This document shows positions 24,001 through 33,449 of a stretch of DNA of 64,000 nucleotides, one piece after another. Position 1 is the first letter of the stretch. Each line of letters opens with the position of its first letter. Source of the DNA: Centropus unirufus (taxonomy: Eukaryota; Chordata; Aves; Cuculiformes; Centropidae); assembly GCA_013397695.1 (NCBI GenBank), contig VYZI01000012.1, positions 3,397,549 through 3,461,548 on the forward strand, read 5' to 3'. Both the position numbers and the translations under genes were made by a program. Under the pieces are notes generated by a model. The model was not told the DNA's origin. It saw only the letters and a program-made list of their open reading frames with translations, and made no database searches.

Positions 24001-26148
24001 TAAACTCTTAAACCAGTAGAACAATTCACTTCACTGAGTCTTGGGATCACAGCCAGTCTCCTGACAATAGAGGATAAAGCATATCTTCACTGATTCAAAA
24101 GAACAAGTTTTACCTTTCGAAAAGATAACATCTTTGAACTACCATAAAGTTTTCGAAACAACAGACAAGGTTTCCATAATTACAAAACCAGAAGCCTAAA
24201 AATAAGGCCAAGATGAAATATAAAAGCCTTAAAAGCCATTGTTTTTGTTTTAAAGAAACTTCTACTACTCTGCTCACAAGTGTCCATACAAATAATATCA
24301 GCAGAGAAAGAAAGGCAAGAAGTTCATAACACATGATTCTAAAGCACACAGAACAGTTCTACAGCTCAATACAGTGAACACAGGGAAGCATGCAAGCTTC
24401 CATGATTCCCTTCCGATTTAATCTAAGCACTAAGCAAAGTGGCTGCTGAAATACTTTTAGTATACGCTTCACCTGCACACTGAGAGCTTAATCCTGTGTA
24501 CGGGTATTTTGGGGAAGACTGGAAACTGCATGTGAAAGATGAAGGTTTGAAACTGTTACCAAGATCGTTGCATAATTGTCAAGTTTAAAAGGTGTGATTT
24601 CTGTCATGTAGAATGCCTGAGATTTTTCATTTGTTTCTGACTAGTTTTGAAGGGAAAAGAAGAAAATTGCTGTCTGAAGGAGAGATACAGAGAAATCAAG
24701 CCATTGTTTTACCAGCAGCAATCTCAAAAAGCAATAAAGTGGTACATGCCTCAAAGGTGCACAAGGGTCACAATCTTTCTGCGAAAATTCAATTATAATT
24801 TTTGTAGTTTTAAAGCTGAGGTCCAGGTTCAGGGAAAAAAATAACCTGCTGTTTTATGCTAATGTGAAATTCATAACTTGTAAATTATTTGAATTTCACA
24901 GGAGTCAAGTAAAGGCATGAAGTATGCTCTCTGTTCCTTTAGCTGTGTATTAAACTTGATCCCATGTGCATTTTTTAACACAACAGCATCAGATCTGGGC
25001 TGCTCAGAACATGTCAAAACTTCACAGAACCCAACAGCTTTGATGTACTGCAACAGGAGGTCTACTATAAATGCATTTTCCCTCCAAGATGTGAATGAGA
25101 TGAGGAGACTGAAATTCCAGTGCTAGGAGGCCAGAATGTAAAGAATAAACGTGCATGTAAATAATGATGCCTCTCAATGTCTGACATCAAGAACAGGCAA
25201 ACACATGAAGAGTTATTCACGGTATTGTTCCAGAGAGCTGCTATGTCTGGCTGCCTCGAACAATGTTCATCTTGGACCCACTTTACAAGGCACAGTTCAC
25301 ACATTCCATGCAGCACCCCAGAATCACCAGGCTGGAAAGGACCTTTGAGATCATCGAGTCCAACCGTACCTGTCCGCTACTAAATCAGACTCCTAAGCAC
25401 CTGGTCTGCTCATACCTGCAGGGATGGCGTCCCAAACACCTCCCCGGGCAGCCTATACCAACTTCTTCTGGTGAAGAAATTTTTCCTCGTGTGTCCAACC
25501 TGAACCGCCTCTGGCGCCACTTGAAGCCATTGTCTCTCGTCCTATCACTTGGAAGAAGAGACCAGCGCCCACCTCTCCACGACTTCCTTTCGGGCAGTTG
25601 AAACACAGCCCTGTGATTGCGTTACTACTTACAAGCACAGTTTCTGCATCTAAGAGGGGGCGGGGAGCGCTGCTGGGCGGCCTCACCGTTCTCACGTGAA
25701 CAGAGATTAATTCAAACGCTTCACAAAACGCGCCGCAAACACCCCCACACGCGGCCCGAAACGCCCCCCGAAGGGCCCCAGCGCGGCCCGGAGCCGCCGG
25801 AGCAGCCAAGGGGCCCGCGGAACCGCGCCTGCCCGCCACGCAGGCCGCGGCCTCCTCCTCCGGACGGGAGCCAGCGCCGCCCCGGCCCCGCCGCCCCGGC
25901 CCGCGGGGGGCGAGCGGCCGCTCCACCCCGGGGGGGAGAAGGGGCGGCCCCACCCCGCGCCGCCCGCCCCGGCCCCGTACACACATTTTGACGCCATTAG
26001 TGCTGCCCCCGCCGCTCTGGGCCGCTGCTGCCACCTCCTCCTCCTGCGGCTGCTGCTGCGGTAGCGGCGGCTGGCTGGCGGCGGCGGGCTCCTGGGCTGC
26101 GCGCTGCGGCGCAGCGGCCACAGGCCCCAGCTTGTCGCTCTCCGCCAT
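8869..26148 (-). CDS. MYEF2: MYEF2, myelin expression factor 2 (hnRNP M-like, three RRMs), complete
   Basis: Nuclear RNA/DNA-binding protein, paralogue of HNRNPM, first described as a repressor of the myelin basic protein gene. Exons in coding order: 26148-25985, 21484-21255, 20051-19999, 18739-18732, 18628-18535, 17673-17482, 16824-16671, 16182-16133, 16048-15985, 15838-15737, 15536-15486, 15413-15345, 15080-14982, 12424-12353, 11203-10995, 10872-10821, 9032-8869. The sum is 1827 nt, 608 residues plus stop (human 600), every phase consistent. RRM1 spans about residues 108-185 (RNP2-like VFISNI), RRM2 241-315 (IFVANL) and RRM3 532-606 (IFVRNL). Residues 316-530 form a Gly/Met/Arg-rich low-complexity domain. 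The N-terminus (1-55) is Ala/Gln/Pro-rich and diverges from human, as expected for CpG-island exons. The start ATG has G at -3 and +4. Confidence 0.97.
9033..10820 (-). other. MYEF2: MYEF2 intron 16
   Basis: About 1.8 kb between exons 16 and 17, AT-rich, with no repeat or second gene that I recognise. Confidence 0.7.
10821..10872 (-). CDS. MYEF2: MYEF2 exon 16 (RRM3)
   Basis: A 52-nt exon, acceptor tatcctag, donor gtatgt. It encodes LPFDLTWQKLKEKFSQC of RRM3, helix 1. Confidence 0.96.
10995..11203 (-). CDS. MYEF2: MYEF2 exon 15 (Gly/Met-rich end, RRM3 start)
   Basis: A 209-nt exon, acceptor tatgtag, donor gtaagc. It encodes GGMGMGMDRMSSGFERMGPA, the rest of the low-complexity domain, and KGNQIFVRN, the first strand of RRM3. 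Phase 1 in, phase 0 out. Confidence 0.96.
11204..12352 (-). other. MYEF2: MYEF2 intron 14
   Basis: About 1.15 kb between exons 14 and 15. No repeat or gene recognised. Confidence 0.65.
12353..12424 (-). CDS. MYEF2: MYEF2 exon 14 (Gly/Met-rich domain)
   Basis: A 72-nt symmetric phase-1 exon encoding AMIGVFAGGMGAPGMGPVRS plus GM and a split Ser codon, like human MGPVGSGIS. The donor is gtaggt (12352-12347). A stronger-looking gtaagatc occurs inside the exon at 12368-12361, but using it would leave 56 nt and break the frame into exon 15. The longer form is chosen because it restores both frame and homology. Confidence 0.9.
12425..14981 (-). other. MYEF2: MYEF2 intron 13
   Basis: About 2.6 kb, the second-largest MYEF2 intron. 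Open frames at 13351-13551 and 13552-13773 on the + strand have no recognisable product and are treated as chance. No CR1 copy was noticed. Confidence 0.65.
14982..15080 (-). CDS. MYEF2: MYEF2 exon 13 (Gly/Met-rich domain)
   Basis: A 99-nt symmetric phase-1 exon, acceptor ttctgcag, donor gtatgg. It encodes RDFGRGDMPLNRGFGDSFGR, matching the human DFGRGDIGINRGFGDSFGR segment. Confidence 0.95.
15345..15413 (-). CDS. MYEF2: MYEF2 exon 12 (Gly/Met-rich domain)
   Basis: A 69-nt symmetric phase-1 exon, acceptor ttttacag, donor gtaggt. It encodes LSGFRGMEGMPSMGGFGVNR. The corresponding human segment is alignable but clearly divergent. Confidence 0.93.
15486..15536 (-). CDS. MYEF2: MYEF2 exon 11 (Gly/Met-rich domain)
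   Basis: A 51-nt symmetric phase-1 exon, acceptor tatttaaag, donor gtacgt. It encodes IGIDGPGFGGMNRMGG, close to human MGMDGPGFGGMNRIGG. Confidence 0.94.
15737..15838 (-). CDS. MYEF2: MYEF2 exon 10 (Gly/Met-rich domain)
   Basis: A 102-nt symmetric phase-1 exon, acceptor gttttcaag, donor gtaaat. It encodes GLGGIGMGLGPGGQPISATQ followed by a GGGMGSMGPG tract, as in human. Confidence 0.95.
15985..16048 (-). CDS. MYEF2: MYEF2 exon 9
   Basis: A 64-nt exon, acceptor tttgccag, donor gtgagt. It encodes DDKSVPHEDFRVADSKSSQL, the linker directly after RRM2. Confidence 0.95.
16133..16182 (-). CDS. MYEF2: MYEF2 exon 8 (RRM2 end)
   Basis: A 50-nt exon, acceptor ttcttcag, donor gtaagt. It encodes MFNGQFLFDRPMHVKM, the last strand of RRM2. 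Confidence 0.96.
16331..16403 (-). mobile_element. CR1 retroposon 3' fragment
   Basis: About 70 nt resembling the CR1 3' end in reverse (tcacagaatcatagag, gttggaaaa, gaagacctcagagatagagtccaac). It lies in the MYEF2 intron between exons 7 and 8, in the same sense as MYEF2. Diverged. Confidence 0.7.
16671..16824 (-). CDS. MYEF2: MYEF2 exon 7 (RRM2 core)
   Basis: A 154-nt exon, acceptor gtgtgtaag, donor gtatcc. It encodes LDFKVGWKKLKEVFSIAGNV through KSRGMGTVTFEQAIEAVQAI, including the RNP1 motif KSRGMGTVTF; nearly identical to human. Confidence 0.97.
17482..17673 (-). CDS. MYEF2: MYEF2 exon 6 (inter-RRM linker, RRM2 start)
   Basis: A 192-nt phase-0 exon, acceptor cacttttcag, donor gtaagt. It encodes DPEGEHARRALQR, the NLPPSIVNNPNIPPEVISNL linker conserved with HNRNPM, and GSTIFVAN, the first strand of RRM2. 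Confidence 0.97.
18535..18628 (-). CDS. MYEF2: MYEF2 exon 5 (RRM1 C-terminal half)
   Basis: A 94-nt exon, acceptor tttctttaag, donor gtatgg. It starts with one T that completes the Gly codon begun in the microexon, then encodes VVEFKDEEFVKKALETMNKY and DLSGRPLNIKE. Confidence 0.96.
18732..18739 (-). CDS. MYEF2: MYEF2 exon 4: 8-nt microexon in RRM1
   Basis: On the - strand the site reads atatag, then GGTTGTGG, then gtaagtttc. The 8 nt supply Gly-Cys and two bases of Gly, rebuilding KSRGCGVVEF, the RNP1 core of RRM1. Without it, exon 3 (ending AGG, phase 0) and exon 5 (starting T GTG) are out of frame and the conserved GCG is lost. The donor is near consensus; I see no other candidate in the intron. 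Confidence 0.9.
19999..20051 (-). CDS. MYEF2: MYEF2 exon 3 (RRM1)
   Basis: A 53-nt exon, acceptor cttatgtag, donor gtaagt. It encodes GEVTYVELFKDAEGKSR, beta-2 and the start of RNP1 of RRM1. Confidence 0.96.
21255..21484 (-). CDS. MYEF2: MYEF2 exon 2 (acidic/basic linker, RRM1 start)
   Basis: A 230-nt exon, acceptor ttaacgtag, donor gtaact. It encodes a charged stretch (DNDETPKEEKAPVKEK), then NRFHPYSKDKN, and RVFISNIPYDMKWQAIKDLM, the start of RRM1. All are recognisable from human MYEF2. Confidence 0.96.
22045..22245 (-). mobile_element. CR1 retroposon 3' fragment
   Basis: About 200 nt with the canonical CR1 3' end in reverse: tcatagaatcatagaacgg, then gttggaggggaccttaaaga, ending near ccagtgcctcaccaccctca. 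One of the best-preserved copies in the window, followed by an A-rich tract. Confidence 0.9.
22256..22290. repeat. A-rich low-complexity tract
   Basis: A run of A interrupted by single T bases directly beside the CR1 copy at its 5' side. CR1 lacks a poly(A) tail, so this is more likely a pre-existing or later expansion. Confidence 0.7.
23581..23790 (-). mobile_element. CR1 retroposon 3' fragment
   Basis: Begins catagaatcatggaatggtt, followed by agggatctttaaaggtcagc and a block corresponding to gcccatccaacctg in other CR1 copies. Diverged more than the 22-kb copy. Intron 1 of MYEF2. Confidence 0.85.
25321..25600 (-). mobile_element. CR1 retroposon 3' fragment next to the MYEF2 CpG island
   Basis: About 280 nt. 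From the low end it reads gaatcaccaggctggaaagg, then gatcatcgagtccaac, and ends near cgggcagttg, as in the subfamily of CR1 whose 3' region contains ctcctaagcacctggtctg. It stops about 50 nt from the start of the GC-rich island. Confidence 0.85.
25985..26148 (-). CDS. MYEF2: MYEF2 exon 1 (start codon)
   Basis: 164 coding nt from the ATG at 26148-26146. It encodes MAESDKLGPVAAAPQRAAQE, an Ala/Gln/Glu/Gly-rich tract, and NGVK plus the first two bases of Met. The donor is gtgtgtac, weak by consensus. It is chosen because joining to exon 2 gives NGVKMDNDE, matching human NGVKMENDE; donors 2 or 4 nt downstream would give a frameshift or a stop. Confidence 0.88.
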
Positions 26149-26227
26149 TTCGTGCCGGGCCGCGGCGCCGCTGCCGCTTGCGCTTCAAAAGGGGCCCGAG
26201 CGCCTCGGCCGCGCCGCGCCGGCCAAG

Positions 26228-26237
26228 TCTCGCGAGA
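26228..26237. promoter_or_regulatory. MYEF2: TCTCGCGAGA promoter palindrome
   Basis: A perfect 10-bp palindrome known as a core element of TATA-less CpG-island promoters, often bidirectional. It lies 80 bp upstream of the MYEF2 ATG. Confidence 0.75.
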
Positions 26238-26273
26238 AGGCGGAGGGCGGAGCGCGCACGGGAGGCCGAACGC

Positions 26274-26287
26274 GTTGCCATGGCGAC
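26274..26287. promoter_or_regulatory. MYEF2: X-box-like (RFX) palindrome
   Basis: gttgccatggcgac differs by one base from the perfect X-box palindrome GTTGCCATGGCAAC recognised by RFX factors. It is 126 bp upstream of the start codon. Confidence 0.6.
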
Positions 26288-26310
26288 GCCGGTTCTTTGC
26301 CAGGCCCGCG

Positions 26311-26324
26311 GCCGCCATGGCGGC
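26311..26324. promoter_or_regulatory. MYEF2: YY1-like palindromic site
   Basis: gccgccatggcggc carries the GCCGCCAT core of YY1 sites on both strands. Typical of TSS-proximal positions in CpG-island promoters. Confidence 0.45.
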
Positions 26325-29049
26325 GTCTCGAAGTGTGTGGTCCTGCTGCCCGCCGGGACCCTGCTCCCAGTCCTCGGTATTTCCACACCCCAGCAACAAT
26401 GCGTGGCCTTAAGTTTACGACTTCTTTTTTTGAGGGGCATCGTGCCTCTTGTTTGGGGACCCTCTGCAGTCCAAGTCACCTCAGTCGCCACTTTCTACTT
26501 CAGAAAATAGACTAAAACCTGTTACTCCAGTTTTCTACGGAGAGCATTCGATTTTATATTTTTATGTACTCAATGAATTGAACTAAAGAAAACAAAATTT
26601 GCCTTGCATTTTCCCGCATTTATGGCCTCCTTCTTCCTCCAAAATTCCACGTAGTCACAAGTACTCCTGCCTATAAGATGTTCTATGGTGTTTTCCAAAC
26701 ATTTCAGTACCTCCAGCATTATGAAGATCCTCACATTCAAGAGGAAACGAAGGCTCCTGAGTATTGTGGGCCCAAATCACCCCATATGTGTTGAAATAAC
26801 ATAGCTCGCAGACCAAATATAGGGACAACTCCTCTACCTTGCCTGCTGATGTGCGCTGGGACACTTACAGCTTGCACTTAAATTCTCCTCCGACGAATCA
26901 GGTGTCTGATTATTTGTAATTGTAAAAAGTGTCCAGGACAGGTGAAGCTGCAAGTTCCATCATAGTTAGAGCACCGGAAACTTCTAGATGGATATTTGTA
27001 CTCCTAACTATAAATAACAATTCAGTAGGAATAGTTGTAATCCTACTAGAAAACTCCAAAATTATGTAGGTCCATGCCACAGACCTGCAACACTAAACAT
27101 TTTGCATTCCCTATCGGTCACCCTGAAAGAATCTGTGGCACATTCTTCAATCCCAATGTCTTTCTGTCACTTGTGGTGAAAAATAGATTTTAAAAGAAAA
27201 AAAATCTATCATTTGGACAAAGTTTAAACATTTCACTAACCCCAAGTACTAAAGTATTTCTAAAGGAGCCACCAAACAGCATATCGACAGATATATAAGG
27301 AAAATAATTCAGTCCTCTGCAGTGAATTGGGATCAGCAGCTTCTTGCCGCTGACCCACAGGAATCCAAACACTTCTTTTAAGAAAACCATAGATGTAGAT
27401 AGGGAAACCTGAGCAGCGCAGAGACTCCACATCTCTATTGGCACGTGTTTCTGGCGAGAGACAGTTAAGAATCACTGAACTGCACAAGTGTGGTTTTTAG
27501 GAGTAAACTCCTTATGAGGTGCTGGGACCCTCTTTTGTCCATCTATCCTCATGACTCACACAAGGTTTTGGTATAACCTGGGATTTTGGAGAAAGCTCAA
27601 AGATCCCATCAAACACCCCAATAACCAACATTCCAGATGAAGGTAGAAAGACATATCTAGGGGTCAGATAAGAGGTGTAATAACTTCTGTTCACACATTA
27701 ACCATAATTAGACAAATGACTTAGTATTTGCGATAACAATCATCACTGAAGTGGTTAATGTTTACTTGAAATTACTCTCATTCCATTTTACAGCTCTCAC
27801 TTCTACAGGACGAAGGGAAATAATTCTCATGTCCAGGTTACTCAGACCTGTTACCAGACCTCTGTTCACTTGTGCTTTACACAGAGCATCTCAAGTGTTG
27901 GAATCCTGTATTCCTTAACCCAGTACTATGATATCAAGCACCTGATACTTAATTCCTATGCCCATAGGGCTGTGGATGCTAATAACAGGAAGAATTATTG
28001 ATTTTCTCACACACATTTTGCCTGCTTGGTGTGAATAATCTACTGGCTATTTCAACTGCTACCGTCTCAAGTTTGTGTGCCTTTTTGGCCCAGCATGCAC
28101 ACGGTTTTGTGCCAGTGAAATCAGTTGTCACTCAATGTCTTTTGCAATAAATACTGACACCAGTACAACCCATACGGCAACACACTGTATGGATATTTTT
28201 ACTAGAGTTGCACGGGGGCACAGCATAGCTTAAAGCCTTGAGTTCTCCTGGCTTCACCCTGTCCCCTCAAACCACAGCTCCTATTTTTAGCATTCTGTTT
28301 GCCTCAGTTGCCTGTATCAGGACTTTTGTGGGAATCCTGCCTTCCTTTTTATGTCTCACATAGAATCACTCAGTATTTCTTCATTCAGTATTTCTATACT
28401 CAAAGAACAATAATAAAAATGAGAGAAAAATGCGACAAAGAGCTAGTGGAGAGATGACAGGGGTGAATTGGGATTACAAAGTGATTATTTGGTCTACAAA
28501 ACTGTGTTGAAAAAACAGTTTTTCCCTAGGAAGACTTCTGTGTATAAAATGATTAAAATAAAAACTAAAAATCTGCTTGGCACAGCAAGTGAAAGAGGAG
28601 GAAAAGGTACCTTTCTGTGCTTGTATTTTTGCTGAGAATGTCTCCTTTGTTACACATTACTGATCCCTTCTGAGAATATTTTAAAACTATCTTTTGATAC
28701 ACAGGCTTCCAACGTCTATTCCACCTCTGTTCACATCCTGAAAGAAGACAGACGTGCTCCCTGAGGAATGTTCCTGTTTAAAGGGGGATCACTCATTTAG
28801 TACAAAACTGTTAAAAGTGTTCATCTGCCATTGCAACAAATTCCTGTCATTTTCCCCTAATGTAAATAGTGTTCTCAGTTACAAGTAGGGTGTATGGCAT
28901 TATGGCTGCATGTTCTTGGCAAGGAGAAAGTTGCCTGCAATATTTTACACCAGGAGTTGAGGATAATGGAATATTGTTAGTGTTTGTGCATGTGGATGTA
29001 AATAGATGCCACTGTAATGGAACCACTCTTGGAAGTCTCTTGTACTAGC

Positions 29050-29099
29050 TACAGAGTTAAAATAATAGTAATTAATAGTAGTTACAGAGTTAAAATAAT
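29050..29099. repeat. 17-bp direct repeat
   Basis: tacagagttaaaataat occurs at 29050-29066 and 29083-29099, period 33, separated by an AT-rich 16-nt spacer. Confidence 0.85.
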
Positions 29100-30590
29100 T
29101 ACATGTCTTGTAAGTATCAGCTTTCTTTTCACTACAGTATTTCTCTAAGGAATTCAAGTCTCAACTTCACCAACAAACAAGTCATCGCTCTCGATTTGCT
29201 AATGATCAAATAGGTATCATCATGCTTTTAGAAAGGATAATTTTAATTGGTCTTTGGAATATTCCTTGCAATTTTATTTCCAGTTAAGTCACGATCAAGA
29301 GCTTGTTCCATCAGGTAGCATTTGTGAAAATGTTCTGTCTTCCTGAAAGTCAGTTTGCATGGAACCTGGAAGAATGGGACTTCCAAGCCTCATACATTTT
29401 AAATCTATGGGCTTTTATTTTTTAATTTATTTTGTAAATTACTGTTTTCAGTCAGACACTGTTCTCAGCTACATGATGCCTGCATGGTGAATGTGTTTAA
29501 CATTTTTTTTCCTGTTCTGTTTGCTATTGCACCTAAATATGCTTGGCATTTTCTAGTCCCCGTCCCTCCTCCAGAAAGCCCTGGGTACAGCTGGAGAAGG
29601 GCTGCTTTAACAACAGATTTGCTCTGTAAATCATTTGACTTTTGCAGCTCATTTAAAGATTCCGTTTTTCACAGCCACAAGTACTTCCAAACCAGTCTGC
29701 CTTGCCTGAGGCTGCACCCAACCTACACTGTTTTACTTGGTGCTAAAAAATATTAACCCTACTCTGCAGCTGATACCCTCCTTTATACAGCTGTACAGGA
29801 CCTAGAGTAAAACAAATATTACCCTTCCCAAATGCTCTTTTTGCAATTAAACATTATATTTCCAGTCTGAAAAAAAAAAGTGCTGGTATTTTTTTAACTT
29901 TGGAAACCAAAACATTTTATACTTCCAAAGGGAAAACTATCAAATGTAACTGTCTGCAGCATCTTCCAAACTCACCACAGCAGAGCTCAGCCACTCCACA
30001 ACTAAAGCCCACCAAGTGCACAGACCTTCATACTTGCAGTTGCAGTGCTGACTGCTTCTTCCACTCCCTCCCATGTCCTTTCAACACCTTTCCAGTTTGC
30101 CTTCTCTGTCATTCTTGCTCTCCCTTTCCCATTTGGAATAAGTCTTCAACAGCAATAACTGGCTCAGACACACCAGCACACCCCCACCTCCCAGTTCAAA
30201 CACTGTGCAGATGCCTGCTATGGCAATGAACTCTGTGTTGAGGTGTTTGTTCTGCACATTGTATATTCATAACCAGAGAAAAAAACTATTCCTTATTCCC
30301 CACTAAAGGCTTAAACTTCCCTAATTCTCATGAAAATTTTTACTTTGTGTTATGCAACCCTTGACCACAGTTTAAGAGCCTAAAACTCCATCATGTATTT
30401 TTAGCCCTAAAAGGCTGCATAATGTGAGACTTTTGGTAGCACTTTTACTTGTCCTGTATTGAAACAAATCACAAACAAATCTTCCCTCAAATCATTACTC
30501 TAGCTGCTGAAGTTAAAAAACAAAAAACGAGCAATATGTTTGCATTTTGGTCCTTCCTTCCACAACGTGTGGCCCCTCATGACAGGCTGA

Positions 30591-31292
30591 ATGCCCCTAA
30601 CCACCTCCTCTTTTCAGAGTGCGGCAGTAAGCAGATATCTCCTGCAGGTCTACACAGAAGCCATCTCACCTAAGGACTTGGGAGTCCTTTGCCTTCCCCC
30701 TGTTGGCCAAGGTCTTGCCCCAGCCCCGCGGTGGAGGAGCTGGGGACATCTGCCCTCCTCACGGACCAACTCTCCTGTCCTACTCACACCAGGTGGCACT
30801 GTTGGGTTTCACGCTGTGCATGTACTCTTCTACCTCCCCAAGACTAACAGTGATGCGGCTGTGGGCTTAAGAAGCTGTAATTGGCAACCTTTGTCCACTT
30901 TTGAATGCCTAAACTTTTTCTATTTGAAGAGAGGGCCTATTGAGGTATTTAACTTGGGGAGACATCTATGTGGAACTCGTTTTTCTGCCTCATTCCTGAC
31001 AGTCACCGGAGCACCCTGTGAACCCCTGGACTGCAGGCATTTAAACCACTGGCAAAACCAACACCTACTAAAAGCATGGCCTCTATACAAGCCCAAAGAG
31101 AGTTTCAGATCTTTTAAGACTACAGAAAAAAATATGTTAGAACAGAGGTGTTTATTCCTTTTCAGTCCCTCAGTTAAGGTGCATAAAATAATTCCTACTT
31201 GCAACTCTTATCAAGACAAATTAATAAATAATCCTTCTTTCACTATGCTCCTCTTACTGCTTTTATCTCCCCCATATACGATCACCTTCTGA
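30591..31292 (+). other. Anonymous 233-codon open reading frame
   Basis: Open from ATG 30591 to TGA 31292, long for DNA of this composition. The conceptual product has no domain, signal peptide or family motif that I recognise; its C-terminus is a Leu run. No splice-supported homology to neighbouring genes. Could be chance, a decayed retroelement or an unannotated transcript; chance is the favoured reading. Confidence 0.2.
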
Positions 31293-33449
31293 TGATGCCC
31301 GTTCTCACAAACTTGTTTAGAATTGCTTAAATTTGCTTAGGAGGGGAGTTACTACTTGATCAGTTTCTTCTGTGCACAATGCTCTCCACTGACTCTGCCC
31401 TCATCAGCCCATTCTAAATTTCTAGCAACTGAAAGGTTTGCTTGTTTGTGAAGCAACATTCAAAGAGCTTTTCAAAGCTGAACTGAAAAATGAGCTACAA
31501 GGAAGCTAGTTATCCCTCAAAATAGTTAACATTTTCTTGACACTTCACCAACCAAATGATCCTTAAACATAAAATAAATTATTAGCCAGATAATAACTCC
31601 ACGAGTTCCCTATTGCCTTTTGTTCATTGACACCCACCTGGCTGTAAGTGTCTTGCCTAACTTTAAATTAGCCCAGTTGAATTTGCAAGGTACACCTAAC
31701 AAATAACTCTATGATGATAAAACCTCTAATTCTGGTCAAGGAACTGGAATGACACTCCCTAAAATAAGGATGTAATCAATGCAAGTATGATTGAAGCCAA
31801 ATGGAAGTAATAGTTATTGCTTTGTTGAACACAAAGAAGTTGAGCTTGATAAAGAAATGGAAAGTGAAGACTAGCATGCACTATTTGTCCATGTATCCAG
31901 AACAGCTACATGTCCAATGCTATTCCTGAATAGAAGCAAAGCTAGTGAATTTCAAGTGAAAAAAAAATCAATGAAATACAGGAAAATATTAAGTCATTCG
32001 ATCACTTTTCCATTTTAAAATATAACATCTTGAACAGAAACTGTGTTATTTGTCTGCTGACAACCTTTAGCTGAAGGAGACTCATCCCTGGTGCTAGCTG
32101 CCAGTTTCTTTCCATTTCCATGAAAAGTTGATCTCTAACACATAAACCCAAAAGTAAAGCGTTTAAAATTCAACATAACTTTCAGATTCCCAGAAAGGAT
32201 CACATAATTTCAATAACCTCTGCCATGACAGTGTACAAGAGGGGCGATTATTTAATGGATTAAAAAAAAAAATCTCTTACCATTCACTCCTACAACAATA
32301 ATAAGAGGAGAGGACAAAATACCCATAGGAAGGAAGATCCCACAAGTAAACCTTTTCTAGGAAAGATGGTCATGAAAGAGGCAGGATTCATGCCCAAATT
32401 CTCACAGAAAAGCTCAAGACACACCTGCTCAGAGGTGAGGTATTTCTACTGCCAATCCTGCCCCTCATTCCCAGCCAGAGGGGATGTAGTGCTCCTGTCT
32501 ATCCCCAATATCTGCCTCCAGTAAGGTTCTCCAGGCATAACAATGCTCACCAGTTATCAGAAAAGCCTGGATTTATGTCACCTGCCCTAAACAGTTGTGC
32601 TAGGCAGGGGCTGAGAGGGTGGGCACCATGAAATTCTGATCCCAAACCATTGCTGTTTCTCTCTAGAGAGGGACTTTCGTGGGGCCCCAGGTCAAACAGG
32701 GACAGAATTAAAAAAGAAAACTAGAACTCCTTAGGAACAGGAGAGGCTCTTCATGTACATATTCTGAATGCACAATCTTACACTATTTAAAACAATCTAT
32801 TTATAAAGTCTTCATGGATCTTTAAATATGAGAGGCACTTCAAAAATTAGCTCGACTTTATAATTTCAGCACCAGCCATTGTCTGCAACATCAGAAGATC
32901 AAACTAATAACCACTGGTGAGCACATAGTTAACCAGCAGTTTAACCATTAGTTATCCTAGCAGCAGAAAGCACTTCTCTGAGAGTAACCCAGTGCTTCAA
33001 AGCCCACTGCAGAAACAGCAGAAGAACCGGGGATTTAAAAAGCAGGCAATGCAAAACGTTTTTCCCAGCTCCTTTTAGGAAGACAAAGCTTTTACCTATC
33101 CTGGTGTTATTACATGTAGCAAGAAACACATGGTGTTTAGAAATTATTTTCTACAGAACCATTTCTGCTATTAGCTCTACAGTAGCCTTCAAAATCCTTG
33201 TGATGCTTTGCACCAGGACACAGCCCGGTTCCAGTGACCCACGTGCATTCCTGCACCAGGGCTGCATACAAATACGGAATCTCCATCATTTAAAACAGAT
33301 TTGCGGCTTATTTGTGCAATGTACAGATCCAGCCTTGGGAAAAGAAATCCCTTTTTCCTTATCCACCTTAAACACCTGCTGTTGTGGCAAATCGAAGCCT
33401 CTCTCGTGTACAACCCGCATCAGCCAAACATTGGAATGAAAAGAGATAA

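Larger units (their letters stand above)
21485..25984 (-). other. MYEF2: MYEF2 intron 1
   Basis: 4.5 kb, the largest MYEF2 intron. It contains three CR1 fragments in the same orientation as the gene (about 22045-22245, 23581-23790, 25321-25600), an A-rich low-complexity run at about 22256-22290, and part of the CpG island at its 5' end. Confidence 0.8.
25640..26330. promoter_or_regulatory. MYEF2: CpG island, MYEF2 promoter
   Basis: A strongly GC- and CpG-rich block covering MYEF2 exon 1 and the sequence upstream, in an otherwise AT-rich neighbourhood. No TATA box is evident. It holds a TCTCGCGAGA palindrome, an X-box-like palindrome and a YY1-like site upstream of the start codon. The long open frames on both strands here are a by-product of GC richness. 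Confidence 0.85.
26331..33440. other. Intergenic region between the MYEF2 and CTXN2 promoters
   Basis: 7.1 kb of AT-rich DNA. I see no exon with recognisable homology, no CR1 copy and no RNA gene. It contains one unusually long anonymous open frame (30591-31292, +) and a short direct repeat of tacagagttaaaataat at 29050-29066 and 29083-29099. Confidence 0.6.

Noticed and set aside
25707..26515. Long open frames on both strands of the MYEF2 CpG island (up to 230 codons)
   Set aside because: GC-rich sequence has few stop codons. Only the frame matching NGVK joins correctly to the next exon; the others are low-complexity Ala/Gly/Arg/Pro shadows.
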